This document shows positions 25,356-35,537 of a DNA stretch of 64,000 bases, piece after piece. How positions within the stretch are numbered: position 1 is the first letter of the stretch; the number at the start of each line of letters is the position of its first letter. The position numbers and the translations under genes were made by a program. The DNA is from Stappia sp. (GTDB lineage Bacteria > Pseudomonadota > Alphaproteobacteria > Rhizobiales > Stappiaceae): assembly GCA_002722295.1 (NCBI GenBank), contig PBLF01000030.1:124001-188000 (forward strand), read 5' to 3'. Under the pieces are notes generated by a model that worked only from the letters and a program-made list of their open reading frames with translations, did no database searches and was not told where the DNA came from.

Positions 25356-25721
25356 CGGAAACTCCTCGTGAAAGGGCGCGAATCAGATCCGCCGGGAGAT
25401 GGGGCGGAGCGCCGGTCTGGGTGTGTCGCCGGGGGTGTGTGGCGGGGATGCCGCCGCGCCCTTCGCGTCTTTTTCGCGTATGACCCGGCGAGGGTTTCGA
25501 AATTCTGCGCGATGCCGGTCCGGGACCGCGCCGGGAGGGGCCGGTCGGCTGGACGCTGGCAACTCCGACAAGGTATACGTGTCCGGAAGGACACTCGGCA
25601 AGAGCCTGAAAAACCGGACGCCTGGGGCGGGGCGAAACGCCTCGCGCGTTGGCCGGAGACAGGCGGCAGAGGCAGGCTGCCAGAGACAGGCGGGCGGACC
25701 GCGCAGCAGGGATGACGCGAC
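25356..25721. other. 366-bp divergent intergenic region, dgcN / mlaE
   Basis: This region contains the promoters for the D-glutamate pair and the MCE operon. The only structured element noted is a GTGTCC-N4-GGACAC inverted repeat at 25579-25594. No coding sequence is supported. Confidence 0.5.
25579..25594. promoter_or_regulatory. Short inverted repeat between dgcN and mlaE
   Basis: GTGTCC-GGAA-GGACAC has perfect 6-bp arms. It lies 143 bp upstream of the mlaE start and 224 bp from dgcN. It is short enough to be chance; role unknown. Confidence 0.2.
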
Positions 25722-26867
25722 ATGACGATCCACGCGGCCCAGGATGTCGCCCGGGCAAGCCTGGAAAAGGACGGGGACAGCACCCGGCTGAGCGTCGCCG
25801 GCCGCTGGACGATCCACAACAGCGAGACCATGGAAAGCCTGCTGGCCGGCATGGAGCGGCTTCCGGCCGGCCGGCTGCATGTGGACCTCAGCCAGCTTAC
25901 GGGGCTCGACACCGCCGGCGCATGGCTGCTGCACCGGTACCGTGGCGACCTTGAGTTTCGTGGCGTGCGCGTCGAGTTCGACGGCCTGCGGCCCACCTAT
26001 GCCACGCTGCTGGAAGAGGTGGAGCGGCTGCACCCGCCGCCCTGGAAGCCCGAGCACCACCCGTGGTCCCTGTTCGGGATGTTCGAGCGCACCGGACGGC
26101 AGGTGGTCGAGGTCGGCGGCGACGTCAGGTCGGTCCTGCACATCGTCGGCTCGCTGGTTTCGGTGCTGACCAACGTCATCAGGCGCCCGCGCTGTCTGCG
26201 ACTGCCCTCGGTCGCGACCCAGTTCGACCGGGTGTGCATCGGCGCCGTACCGATCGTCATGCTGATGAGCTTCCTGATCGGCGCGATCATCGCCCAGCAG
26301 GGCGGCTTCTATCTGCGCCAGTTCGGCGCCGAGGTCTATGTGGTCGACCTGTCCGGCGTGCTGGTGTTGCGCGAGATCGGCGTGATCCTGACGGCGATCA
26401 TGGTCGCGGGCCGGTCCGGCTCGGCGTTCACCGCCGAGATCGGCTCCATGAAGATGCGCGAGGAGATCGACGCGCTGCATGTCATCGGTCTGAGCGTGAC
26501 GGAAGTGCTGGTGCTGCCGCGCCTGCTGGCGCTCATCATCGCCATGCCGATCCTGACGTTCCTGTCCAACCTCGCCGCGCTCTTCGGCGCCGGACTGATA
26601 AGCTGGATCTATCTCGACATCGCCCCGCGCGTCTTCATCCAGCTCATGAAGGCCGCCGTGACGCCGGAAACGCTGATGGTGGGCATCGTCAAGGCGCCGT
26701 TCATGGCGTTGATCGTGGGGCTTGTCGCCTGCGTGGAAGGCATGAAAGTGTCGGGGTCGTCGGAATCGCTCGGCACGCACACCACGCTGTCGGTGGTGAA
26801 GGCCATCTTCATGGTGATCGTGGTCGACGGACTGTTCGCCATCTTCTTCTCCTCGATCGGGATCTGA
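25722..26867 (+). CDS. mlaE: MCE-type lipid ABC transporter permease MlaE with N-terminal STAS domain
   Basis: 381 residues. The first ~105 residues are a STAS-like domain (TRLSVAGRWTIHNSETMESLL, then LHVDLSQLTGLDTAGAWLLHRY), here fused to the permease instead of encoded separately as MlaB. The remainder is MlaE/YrbE: SFLIGAIIAQQGGFYLRQFGAE, REIGVILTAIMVAGRSGSAFTAEIG and EEIDALHVIGLS are family signatures. Together with MlaF, MlaD and a lipoprotein it forms an inner-membrane phospholipid transporter that maintains outer-membrane lipid asymmetry or imports lipids. It is the first gene of a four-gene operon; mlaF starts 1 bp after its stop. Confidence 0.92.
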   Translation: MTIHAAQDVARASLEKDGDSTRLSVAGRWTIHNSETMESLLAGMERLPAGRLHVDLSQLTGLDTAGAWLLHRYRGDLEFRGVRVEFDGLRPTYATLLEEVERLHPPPWKPEHHPWSLFGMFERTGRQVVEVGGDVRSVLHIVGSLVSVLTNVIRRPRCLRLPSVATQFDRVCIGAVPIVMLMSFLIGAIIAQQGGFYLRQFGAEVYVVDLSGVLVLREIGVILTAIMVAGRSGSAFTAEIGSMKMREEIDALHVIGLSVTEVLVLPRLLALIIAMPILTFLSNLAALFGAGLISWIYLDIAPRVFIQLMKAAVTPETLMVGIVKAPFMALIVGLVACVEGMKVSGSSESLGTHTTLSVVKAIFMVIVVDGLFAIFFSSIGI

Positions 26868-26868
26868 C

Positions 26869-27711
26869 ATGCAGCCGACCGCCGTTTCCCCGACGCCGAC
26901 CGGCGCGCCCCGCGAGAGCGCGGGTCCGGGCAATGCAGCGGACGCCTCCCGGCAGGACCAGGAGGCGATCCTGTCCGCGCGCGGCGTCACGGTCGGTTTC
27001 GGCCAGACCATCGTGCTCAAGGACCTCGATCTCGACGTCTATGCTCGCGAGATCCTGGGCTTCGTGGGTGGCTCGGGAACGGGCAAGTCGGTGCTGATGC
27101 ACACGATCCTGGGGCTGACCCCGCGGCGCGCGGGGCGGATCGAGGTGTTCGGCAAGGATCTGGACGCGGTCGATTCCGAGGAGCGCCAGTCCATCGAACG
27201 GCGCTGGGGCGTGCTGTTCCAGCAGGGCGCCCTGTTTTCCTCGCTCACGGTGCGCCAGAATGTCCAGGTGCCCATGCGCGAGCACATGAACATGTCGCAG
27301 CGGCTCATGGACGAACTGGCCCTGCTCAAGATCGAGATGGTCGGCCTTCCGGTGAGCGCGGCCGACAAGTTCCCGTCCGAGCTTTCGGGGGGCATGATCA
27401 AGCGTGCGAGCCTTGCCCGGGCGCTGGCGCTCGATCCGGATCTCGTCTTCCTCGACGAGCCCACATCCGGTCTCGATCCGATCGGTGCCGCGGCCTTCGA
27501 CGATCTGGTGCGCAAGCTCCGCGACACGCTGGGGCTGACCGTCTACATGGTCACCCATGATCTCGACAGCCTGCATTCCATTTGCGACCGTGTCGCGGTA
27601 TTAGGGGAGAAGAAGGTGCTGCGGGCCGGAACAGTCGAGGAACTCATGCATTTCGACAATGCGTGGGTCCAATCCTATTTCAACGGCGAACGGGCGTTGC
27701 GTCGGGTCTAG
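26869..27711 (+). CDS. mlaF: MCE transporter ATP-binding protein MlaF
   Basis: 280 residues; the first ~35 are low-complexity and probably disordered. The ABC motifs are complete: Walker A GGSGTGKSVL, Q-loop FQQGALFSSLT, signature LSGGMIKRASLARAL, Walker B LVFLDEPTSGLDP and the switch His in VTHDLDS. LSGGMIKR in place of LSGGQ is typical of MlaF-type ATPases (family knowledge). It drives the MlaE permease. It is followed 21 bp later by the MlaD gene. Confidence 0.94.
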   Translation: MQPTAVSPTPTGAPRESAGPGNAADASRQDQEAILSARGVTVGFGQTIVLKDLDLDVYAREILGFVGGSGTGKSVLMHTILGLTPRRAGRIEVFGKDLDAVDSEERQSIERRWGVLFQQGALFSSLTVRQNVQVPMREHMNMSQRLMDELALLKIEMVGLPVSAADKFPSELSGGMIKRASLARALALDPDLVFLDEPTSGLDPIGAAAFDDLVRKLRDTLGLTVYMVTHDLDSLHSICDRVAVLGEKKVLRAGTVEELMHFDNAWVQSYFNGERALRRV

Positions 27712-27732
27712 ACCGGGGAATTCGAGTTCACG

Positions 27733-29361
27733 ATGGAAACCCGCGCGAATTACGTCGTCATCGGCGCGTTTGTCTTCATTACGCTGATCGTCGGTTTCGT
27801 CTTCATCTACTGGCTGGGCAGCCGGGCCGACGGGCCGCGTGCGCTTCCGGTCAAGGTCGTGTTCACCTCCGCCGTCACCGGGCTTTCGGTCGGTGGCGCC
27901 GTGAATTTCAACGGCATCAAGGTCGGTGACGTCGGTGAGCTCGGCTTCGATCCGACGGATCCGTCCGTCGTGATCGCCACCATCCGGGTCAATCCGACGA
28001 CGCCGCTTCGCGAGGACGTCAAGGCGACCCTCGGCTTCCAGACGCTCTCCGGCATCGCCTATGTGGATCTGAAGGGCGGCAGCTCCAACGCGCCGCTGCT
28101 GCTGGATCCGGACGACGACGAACCTCCGGTCATCTATGCCGAGAAGTCGGCCTTCGAGGATATCGTCGAGGGCGCGCGGGACATCCTGACGCGCGCCGAC
28201 AAGACGCTTGCCTCCGTCGAGCAGGTGGTCAGCGACAACCGCGAGGAAATCAACCAGATCGTCCATAATGCCCGCGTCTTCTCGGACGCGCTGGCCAAGA
28301 ATGCGGACGGCGTCGACACCTTCATGTCGAGCGTGGCGGCAACCGGCGATGCGCTGACCAAGCTTTCCGGCAAGCTCGAGGGGCTGGTGGAAAGCGCCAC
28401 GCGCATCGTGGACGCGGTCCCCGCCGACAAGGTGCGCCAGATCGTTGACGACGCTTCCACGGTGACGTCGAAGGTCGCGAGCGCCGCCGACGGGCTGACG
28501 GGGCTGATCGACGACGCGGAGAAGGCGGCGGAGGACCTGCAGGCCTTCGCCAGCGGCCTCGGCGGCAGCCTTGCCAAGGTGGACAAGGTGATTTCCGCAG
28601 TCGATCCGCAGTCGATCAACGACGTCGTGGACGGAGCCGCGAGCTTCGCCAGGATGCTCAAGGACCGCTCGCCGGACATCAACCGTCTTGTGACCTCCAG
28701 TTCGACCACGATGGCCAACGTGGAGACGATCACCCAGACGGTGGCGGATCGCCGCGAGGAGATCGGCAAGATCATCAGTGAGGTGCAGCAGCTCTCCGCC
28801 GAACTCAACGCCGTCGTGGCGGCCATCGATCCGGAGCAGGTCAGGACGATCGTCGCGTCCGTGGAAGAGGTGAGCAGCGGGCTCGCCGGGCGCACGCAGA
28901 CGGTTACGCGCGCCATCGACCAGGCGGGCGAGGCGATGGCCAACGTCAACGAGTTCTCCCAGTCGCTCAAGGGACGCGGCCCGGAGATCGACCAGATCGT
29001 ATCCGATGCGCGTGAGCTCGCCAGCAAGCTCAACGCGACGGGGACCCGCATCCAGTCGGTCGTCGACAAGGTGGATGCCATGGTCGACGGCGACGGCGAG
29101 GGCTTCGTGAAGGAAGCGACGGAGGCGGCGGCTTCGATTCGCCGAGTCGCGGACATCCTGGCCGAAAGGGTCGGGCCGATCACCGCCGGACTACAGCGGT
29201 TCACCTCGCGCGGATCGGCGGACTTCTCCGACGCGATGAGCCAGCTCAACAGGACGCTGGTCGAGATCCAGAGAACCGTTTCCAGCATTAACCGCGACCC
29301 GCAACGGGTGATCTTCGGCGGGTCGGACAAGCCGACCTTCAACGGGGCGCAGCGGCGATGA
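27733..29361 (+). CDS. MlaD-family MCE protein with long helical C-terminal region
   Basis: 542 residues. A single N-terminal transmembrane helix (residues ~8-28, YVVIGAFVFITLIVGFVFIY) anchors it in the inner membrane. The MCE domain spans about residues 37-115 (VKVVFTSAVTGLSVGGAVNFNGIKVGDV...). The remaining ~400 residues are predicted mostly helical, rich in repeated ID/VD and Ala patterns (for example SVEQVVSDNREEINQIV, NVETITQTVADRREEIG), consistent with a long coiled tunnel as in the periplasm-spanning PqiB/LetB-type or mycobacterial MCE proteins rather than short MlaD (about 180 residues). It likely forms a hexameric conduit for lipids between membranes. Confidence 0.92.
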   Translation: METRANYVVIGAFVFITLIVGFVFIYWLGSRADGPRALPVKVVFTSAVTGLSVGGAVNFNGIKVGDVGELGFDPTDPSVVIATIRVNPTTPLREDVKATLGFQTLSGIAYVDLKGGSSNAPLLLDPDDDEPPVIYAEKSAFEDIVEGARDILTRADKTLASVEQVVSDNREEINQIVHNARVFSDALAKNADGVDTFMSSVAATGDALTKLSGKLEGLVESATRIVDAVPADKVRQIVDDASTVTSKVASAADGLTGLIDDAEKAAEDLQAFASGLGGSLAKVDKVISAVDPQSINDVVDGAASFARMLKDRSPDINRLVTSSSTTMANVETITQTVADRREEIGKIISEVQQLSAELNAVVAAIDPEQVRTIVASVEEVSSGLAGRTQTVTRAIDQAGEAMANVNEFSQSLKGRGPEIDQIVSDARELASKLNATGTRIQSVVDKVDAMVDGDGEGFVKEATEAAASIRRVADILAERVGPITAGLQRFTSRGSADFSDAMSQLNRTLVEIQRTVSSINRDPQRVIFGGSDKPTFNGAQRR

Positions 29362-29383
29362 CACGCACACGCAGACAAGGGAC

Positions 29384-30028
29384 ATGTGGGGCATGACGGG
29401 CGGCACGATCTTTCCAGGCGGCGGAGGCGGCAGGGCACGCACGCTCTGGCGCGCGGGCTGCATGGCGGTCGCGCTGGTGCTTGCCGGATGCGCCTCCTCC
29501 TCGGCGCCCGACGCCTATTACGGGCTGACGTCTCCCGACCGGATCGCCTCCGACACGGCACGGCGGGGCCGCAGCGTGCAGGTTCTCGTGCCCGCGCCGC
29601 GCGCGCTGCAGGCGCTGGACACCTCTTCAATCGCCGTTGTCGACAAGGGGCCGGTCTATACCTACTTCCCCAAGGCTGCATGGACGGACACGCTGCCCAA
29701 GGTGGTTCAGGCCAAGATCGTGCGCACGCTGGAAAACACGCGCGGGCTGCGTGGCGTGGGTCTGCCCGGCGAGGGGCTGCTGATCGACTATCAGCTTCAG
29801 ACGGACCTGCGCGCCTTCGAGTTCCACGTCGACGGGCGCAACCGCGCCGTGGTCGAGGTGATGGCCCGCCTGGTCAACGACCGGAACGGGCGTACCAAGG
29901 CGAGCCGGGTGTTTTCGGCGGAAGTTCCGGCGTCCGGCACCTCGGTCGGGGATGCGGTGACGGCGATCAACCGGGCCACCGACAGCGTTCTGGAGGAAAT
30001 GTCCGCCTGGGTGCTGTCCAACGTCTGA
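29384..30028 (+). CDS. ABC-type transport auxiliary lipoprotein (PqiC-like)
   Basis: 214 residues. The signal peptide has a lipobox (VLAGC, lipidated Cys36), giving a lipoprotein; the residues before the hydrophobic core are unusually Gly-rich, and a later start is possible. The mature part (YYGLTSPDR, then RGRSVQVLVPAPRALQALDTSSIAV) matches the ABC_trans_aux/DUF330 family, whose member PqiC sits at the outer-membrane end of MCE tunnels (family knowledge). As the last gene of the mlaE-mlaF-mlaD operon it completes a path from the inner to the outer membrane. Confidence 0.88.
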   Translation: MWGMTGGTIFPGGGGGRARTLWRAGCMAVALVLAGCASSSAPDAYYGLTSPDRIASDTARRGRSVQVLVPAPRALQALDTSSIAVVDKGPVYTYFPKAAWTDTLPKVVQAKIVRTLENTRGLRGVGLPGEGLLIDYQLQTDLRAFEFHVDGRNRAVVEVMARLVNDRNGRTKASRVFSAEVPASGTSVGDAVTAINRATDSVLEEMSAWVLSNV

Positions 30029-30072
30029 CCTGTGAGCCGGATTGCCTGTGCCGTGCCGCTCTGGAAAGGGGC

Positions 30073-30546
30073 TCAGGCGCGGTCGATGCGCGCCTGGTAG
30101 CAGTTGTTGCGGGCCGAGCGCATGTGCACGAAGGCGACATCCGCGCGAGCAAGCAGGTCGCGCGCGCGGGCCGTGATTTCAGGCACTTCCACCACATCTC
30201 CCGTGCCGTAGATGATCCGCTCGTCGGCGGAATAGCCGCGCAGCATGTAGCGGTCGCCGCGCGTGAACATCTCCGGCAGCTCCGACGCGTCCGGGTGGCG
30301 CTCGCAAGGGTCGGCACACAGGAAGACCGGACCGAGCTCCGCGTAGGGTTGCAGCGTTGTGAAAGGCCGCAAGGCCAGGATCAGGTAGGGCGCGCCCTGC
30401 GGAATGTGGCGCAGGCAATGGCGGCAGGGGAGGCCGGGCTCTTCGCAGATGCGCCGTTCGGGCGCCTGGCCGTTGGCATCGGGGGCGCCGGCGCGATAGT
30501 GGGCGGCAAGGTCGCTGTCGAGGGCGACGAAACGGATGTCGGTCAT
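30073..30546 (-). CDS. DUF1203 domain-containing protein
   Basis: 157 residues. It matches the small DUF1203 family by its two cysteine-rich segments, CEEPGLPCRHCLRHI and CADPCERH, and the ending SARNNCYQARI. The cysteine spacing could bind zinc, but this is inference and no function has been established for the family. It is convergent with the lipoprotein gene (44 bp gap) and in the same direction as the flavoprotein gene upstream, 96 bp away, but there is no evidence that they share a transcript. Confidence 0.82.
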   Translation of the reverse strand: MTDIRFVALDSDLAAHYRAGAPDANGQAPERRICEEPGLPCRHCLRHIPQGAPYLILALRPFTTLQPYAELGPVFLCADPCERHPDASELPEMFTRGDRYMLRGYSADERIIYGTGDVVEVPEITARARDLLARADVAFVHMRSARNNCYQARIDRA

Positions 30547-30642
30547 TGAGGGGTCTCCCGTGTTCGTGGACCCGGAAGACCTAGGTGCGCGCTCAGGCGC
30601 GGACGACCCGTTTCGCGAGCCGCCCGCGCCTGAGACCGCTTT

Positions 30643-32982
30643 CTATTCGGCCGCCTCGCGGAACGCCGGATTGTGCGTCTTCGGCTTGGCCTTCAGTTTG
30701 AGTTCCTTCAGCTCCTCGCGGGCGCGTTCGGCGTTGCGCAGGAGCTGGAACTTGCCCGGCTGGTACTGTTTCGGCGCGAAGATGTCGCCGAAGCCGTAGT
30801 CGCCGGCGGCCCGCAGCGTGAAGGCCGGATCGGCCAGATGCGGACGCCCGAGCGCGACAAGGTCGGCACGGCCCGCCGTCAGGATGGTGTTGGCCTGATC
30901 GGCGGTGGTGATCGCGCCGACGGCCATCGTGGCGAGATCGGCCTCGTTGCGGATCTGGTCCGAGAAGGACGTCTGGAACATGCGGCCGAAGACCGGTTTC
31001 GAGGCCGGGCTCGTCTGGCCGGTGGAGACGTCGATCAGGTCGGCCCCGGCCTGCGCGAAGGCGCGGGCGATCTCGACGCTGTCCTCGCCCGTCAGGCCGC
31101 CCTCGATCCAGTCGGTCGCGGAGACGCGCACCGACATCGGCTTCTCCGCCGGCCACACCTCGCGCATGGCGGTGAAGACCTCGAGCGGGAAGCGCAGGCG
31201 GTTTTCCAGGGAGCCGCCGTATTCGTCGTCACGGGTGTTGGTGACCGGCGAGAGGAAGCTCGCGAGCAGGTAGCCGTGGGCGCAATGCAGTTCGATCATG
31301 TCGAAGCCGCAGGCGATCGCGCGTTTCGCGGCGGCGACGAAGTCCGCCTTGACCGCGTCCATGTCGGCCCGGTCCATGGCCCTGGGCGTCTGGCTGTCGG
31401 GATAGTAGGGCAGGGCGGAGGCGGACAGGATCGGCCAGGCCTCGTCTTCCGGCAGCGGGCGGTCCATGCCCTCCCACATCAGCTTCGAGGCGCCCTTGCG
31501 GCCCGCGTGACCGATCTGCAGGCAGATCCTCGAGGCGGACTGCGTGTGCACGAAGTCCACGATCCGCGTCCAGGCGGCCTGCTGCTCGTCGTTCCAGATG
31601 CCCGCGCAGCCCGGCGTGATCCGCGCGGTCGGCGAAACGCAGGTCATCTCGGTGAAGATGAGGCCCGCGCCGCCCATCGCGCGCGACCCGTAGTGCACCA
31701 GGTGGAAGTCCTGCGGCACGCCCTCGACGGCGGAATACATGCACATGGGCGAGACGACGAAGCGGTTCTCGAGACGCATGTCGCGCAGCTTCAGCGGCTG
31801 GAAGGCGGGGGCGACCGGATCCTTCGTGTCCACCTCGAGACCGGAGGCCGCGACCTGCTCGGCGAAGGTGCGAGTGGCCTCGGCCACGAACTCCGGCGCG
31901 CGGAGCTCCAGGTTGTCGTAGGTGATCGCCTTGGAGCGGGTCATGACGCCGAAGGCGAAGGTCACCGGATCCATGTGCCAGTAGCGCTTCACGTGCTCGA
32001 ACCACACCAGCGACACGTCGGCGGCGTGCTGGGTCTTCTCCACCTCCTCGCGGCGGGTCTCCTCGAAGTCGGCAAGGGCCTCGCCGACGCCCTGCGTGCG
32101 CATGACGCTCTCGTAGAGCGCGATGGCATCCTCCATGGCGAGCTTGGTGCCCGAGCCGATGGAGAAATGCGCCGTCGACTTGGCGTCGCCCAGCAGAACG
32201 ACATTGTCCATCGTCGTGCGCGCGTTGCGGATCATGGGGAAGTTGCGCCACATGGAGCGGTTGATGAGCAGCTTGTGACCGTCGAGTTCCTCGGCGAAGA
32301 CGCCTTCCAGGAAGTCGGCGGATTCCTGCTCGCTCATGGCGCCCAGCCCGGCCTTCTCGAAGGTCTCGGGATCGGTCTCCAGGACCCAGGTCGAGAGACC
32401 CGGCTCGTACTGGTAGGCGTGGGCGATGAAGATGCCGTGGCTGGTTTCCTTGAAGTGGAAGGTGAAGGCGTCGAGCGGCTTCGTCGAGCCCATCCAGGTG
32501 AACTTGTTGGGGCGCAGGTCCACCGAGGGCTGGAAGTGGTCGCGGTTGGCCTCGCGGATGGCGGAGTTGATGCCGTCGGCCGCCACGATCAGATCGGCCC
32601 CCTCGAGCGCCTCGAGGCTCGGGATCTCCGTCTCGAACTTCATCTCCACCCCGAGGGCGGCGGCGCGTTCCTGCAGCAGGAGCAGCAGGGTGCGGCGCGA
32701 GCAGCCGCAGAAACCGTTGCCGCCGACGCGGAAGGACGAGCCCTTGTAGTTGATCGAGATGTCGTCCCAATAGGCGAAGTTCTCGGTGATCGCCTTGTAG
32801 CTCTCACGGTCGTAGGTTTCGAAGGTTTCCAGCGTCTGGTCCGAGAAGACCACGCCGAAGCCGAAGGTGTCGTCGCAGCGGTTGCGCTCGTAGACGGTGA
32901 TCCTGGCCGCCGGGCGCGCCTTCTTCATCAGGATCGCGAAATAAAGGCCGGCGGGGCCGCCGCCGATGATCTCGATGCGCAT
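30643..32982 (-). CDS. Bifunctional aryl-CoA monooxygenase/reductase (2-aminobenzoyl-CoA or salicylyl-CoA type)
   Basis: 779 residues from the ATG at 32982, with GGAAGGA 9 nt upstream; ATG 33000 would add six residues. The N-terminal ~390 residues are an FAD aromatic hydroxylase ([22 protein letters not shown] motif in [18 protein letters not shown]). The C-terminal ~370 residues are an FMN Old Yellow Enzyme domain ([51 protein letters not shown]). This exact fusion is known in Azoarcus evansii 2-aminobenzoyl-CoA monooxygenase/reductase, which hydroxylates and then reduces the ring of anthraniloyl-CoA; homologs are often labelled salicylyl-CoA 5-hydroxylase. The facing operon (aryl-CoA ligase, acyl-CoA dehydrogenase, crotonase, SDR) supports the CoA-thioester pathway. 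Confidence 0.88.
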   Translation of the reverse strand: MRIEIIGGGPAGLYFAILMKKARPAARITVYERNRCDDTFGFGVVFSDQTLETFETYDRESYKAITENFAYWDDISINYKGSSFRVGGNGFCGCSRRTLLLLLQERAAALGVEMKFETEIPSLEALEGADLIVAADGINSAIREANRDHFQPSVDLRPNKFTWMGSTKPLDAFTFHFKETSHGIFIAHAYQYEPGLSTWVLETDPETFEKAGLGAMSEQESADFLEGVFAEELDGHKLLINRSMWRNFPMIRNARTTMDNVVLLGDAKSTAHFSIGSGTKLAMEDAIALYESVMRTQGVGEALADFEETRREEVEKTQHAADVSLVWFEHVKRYWHMDPVTFAFGVMTRSKAITYDNLELRAPEFVAEATRTFAEQVAASGLEVDTKDPVAPAFQPLKLRDMRLENRFVVSPMCMYSAVEGVPQDFHLVHYGSRAMGGAGLIFTEMTCVSPTARITPGCAGIWNDEQQAAWTRIVDFVHTQSASRICLQIGHAGRKGASKLMWEGMDRPLPEDEAWPILSASALPYYPDSQTPRAMDRADMDAVKADFVAAAKRAIACGFDMIELHCAHGYLLASFLSPVTNTRDDEYGGSLENRLRFPLEVFTAMREVWPAEKPMSVRVSATDWIEGGLTGEDSVEIARAFAQAGADLIDVSTGQTSPASKPVFGRMFQTSFSDQIRNEADLATMAVGAITTADQANTILTAGRADLVALGRPHLADPAFTLRAAGDYGFGDIFAPKQYQPGKFQLLRNAERAREELKELKLKAKPKTHNPAFREAAE

Positions 32983-33286
32983 TGTTGTGTGTCCTTCCAT
33001 GGCCGTGGCGCGTCCGGTGTTTCCGTTTCCGCGCGCAAGCTCCCTCTCTGGCGCCTTGCCGGGTCCGTGCCGTGTTGGCGCGGACCGCGCGCCGGTTCCC
33101 CTTGCAGGCCTCCTCCGCGACCGGGCCGCCCCCCGGGGCCGTGGCGCGGACGGACATGCTTGCGTCCCCGTCGGAGATATTTTAAGCTTAAAATAATTCG
33201 CGGCGCAATGGCGTTTCGCATCCGGCAAAAGCCAGATGTCGCGCCGGGCGGCGGCACGGCGTGCCGCCAGGGAGGAGTGTGGAACG
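32983..33286. other. 304-bp divergent promoter region of the aryl-CoA cluster
   Basis: Shared by the flavoprotein gene (leftward) and the six-gene operon (rightward). It is GC-rich apart from a short AT island at about 33175-33200 that contains an 18-bp perfect palindrome. No coding sequence is supported. Confidence 0.7.
33178..33195. promoter_or_regulatory. Candidate MarR operator of the aryl-CoA cluster
   Basis: Perfect 18-bp palindrome TATTTTAAGCTTAAAATA in an otherwise GC-rich promoter region, 196 bp from the flavoprotein start and 92 bp from the SDR start. MarR dimers bind such palindromes; the MarR gene is second in the adjacent operon. Confidence 0.6.
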
Positions 33287-34081
33287 GTGAGCGAGGAGAT
33301 GGAACGTCACGCGAGAAGCGGTCCTCTTTCCGGGCGCCATGCGCTGGTGACCGGCGGCACGCGCGGCATCGGCCTGGCGATCGCGCGCCGGCTTGTTTCG
33401 GACGGCGCGTCGGTGACCATCCTCGGCCGCAACGCGGTGCGAGCCGAGCAGATGGCGGGGGAAATCGGCGCGGCGGGCTTTGCCGCCTGCGACGTGACCG
33501 ACCGGGCGGAATTCACCGAGGCCATCGCGGGCGCCGAAAGCCTGCACGGCGGCGTTTCGATCCTCGTCAACAACGCCGGTCAGGCGGAGAGCGCGCCTTT
33601 CCTCAAGACGCCACCGGACCAGTTCTCCCGGATGCTCTCGGTCAATCTGGAAAGCATCGTCACCGCGTGTCACGCGGTGCTGCCGGGCATGATCGCGGCC
33701 GGCTCGGGGCGCATCGTCAACGTGGCCTCGACGGCCGGCCTCAAGGGCTATCGCTATGTCTCCGCCTATGTGGCGGCGAAACACGCGGTCGTTGGCCTGA
33801 CGCGCTCCCTGGCGCTGGAGACGGCCGAGCAGGGCGTGACGGTCAACGCCGTCTGCCCGGGCTTCGCCGACACGGACCTCATTCGCGACAGCGTGGCGCG
33901 GATCCGTGAAAAGACGGGGCGCGAGGAGGCGGACATCATCGCGGACATGGTGCGCGACAATCCGCAAAAGAGACTGATCGAACCGGACGAGGTGGCCGAC
34001 ACGGTGTCCTGGCTTTGCGGCACGGGCGCGCGTTCCGTCACCGGCCAGGCGGTCGCGGTGGCCGGCGGCGAAGTGATGTGA
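33287..34081 (+). CDS. SDR-family dehydrogenase of the aryl-CoA cluster
   Basis: 264 residues from GTG 33287, chosen because GGGAGGAG lies about 10 nt upstream; ATG 33299 is the alternative. It is a classical SDR: cofactor motif TGGTRGIGLAIA, VNNAG, catalytic Ser in NVASTAGL and the YxxxK motif AYVAAKHAVVG. In this context it probably oxidises a 3-hydroxyacyl-CoA or alicyclic hydroxy-CoA intermediate, the step after hydration in the beta-oxidation-like lower pathway (inference from neighbours). It is first in the operon SDR-marR-crotonase-acyl-CoA dehydrogenase-ligase-RidA; the marR gene starts 7 bp after it. Confidence 0.9.
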   Translation: MSEEMERHARSGPLSGRHALVTGGTRGIGLAIARRLVSDGASVTILGRNAVRAEQMAGEIGAAGFAACDVTDRAEFTEAIAGAESLHGGVSILVNNAGQAESAPFLKTPPDQFSRMLSVNLESIVTACHAVLPGMIAAGSGRIVNVASTAGLKGYRYVSAYVAAKHAVVGLTRSLALETAEQGVTVNAVCPGFADTDLIRDSVARIREKTGREEADIIADMVRDNPQKRLIEPDEVADTVSWLCGTGARSVTGQAVAVAGGEVM

Positions 34082-34088
34082 GGATGCC

Positions 34089-34662
34089 ATGGACGAGAAC
34101 AGGGCAGGATTGACGGAGGAGACGGTCGTGGCGGGGGAGCATGTGCTCGATGCCGAGACGCGGCTTTCGGGGTCGGGCGATCACCGCTCGGAGCTCCGGC
34201 TGTGGCTGCGTCTTCTCACCTGCACCAACCTGATCGAGGGCGAGATCCGTTCGCAGCTTCGCGCCGCCTACGATGTGACGCTGCCGCGTTTCGATCTTCT
34301 GGCCCAGCTCGAGAAGACCCCGGAGGGGCTGACGCTCGGCGAGTTGTCGCGGCGCATGATGGTCTCGGCCGGCAATGTGACCGGCCTGGTCGAACGGCTG
34401 GTTCAGGACGGGCAGGTGGAACGCCGCCCCGTGCCCGGGGACCGGCGGTCGGCCGTGGTGCTGATGACCGCGCAGGGACGACGCTCCTTCGAGGAGATGG
34501 CGAACGCGCATGGCGACTGGATCGGCGACATCTTCGCCGGGCTGGAGCCGGACGACATCGAGGCGCTCATGCGCCTCCTGGCAAAGACAAAGGCCTCGGC
34601 CATGGCGGCGGCGATGAAGCCGGACGCGGGCAATGAGGGCAAAGGGGGAAGGGACAGGACGA

Positions 34663-34670
<8 letters not shown>
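34089..34670 (+). CDS. MarR-family transcriptional regulator
   Basis: 193 residues. A winged helix is clear: [20 protein letters not shown], then [20 protein letters not shown], then the wing [18 protein letters not shown]. About 35 residues precede the first core helix. MarR-type repressors of aromatic-acid CoA pathways (CouR, BadR) respond to aryl-CoA thioesters, so anthraniloyl-CoA is a reasonable candidate inducer (inference). It is embedded as the second gene of the operon and its 3' end overlaps the crotonase gene by 8 bp. The palindrome at 33178-33195 is its likely target. Confidence 0.92.
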
Positions 34671-35529
<859 letters not shown>

Positions 35530-35537
35530 GGCACGTC

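Noticed and set aside
30673-33909. A 1078-codon open frame antisense to the flavoprotein gene and running into the SDR gene
   Set aside because: The opposite strand encodes clear FAD hydroxylase, OYE and SDR motifs; the antisense product has none and is low-complexity.
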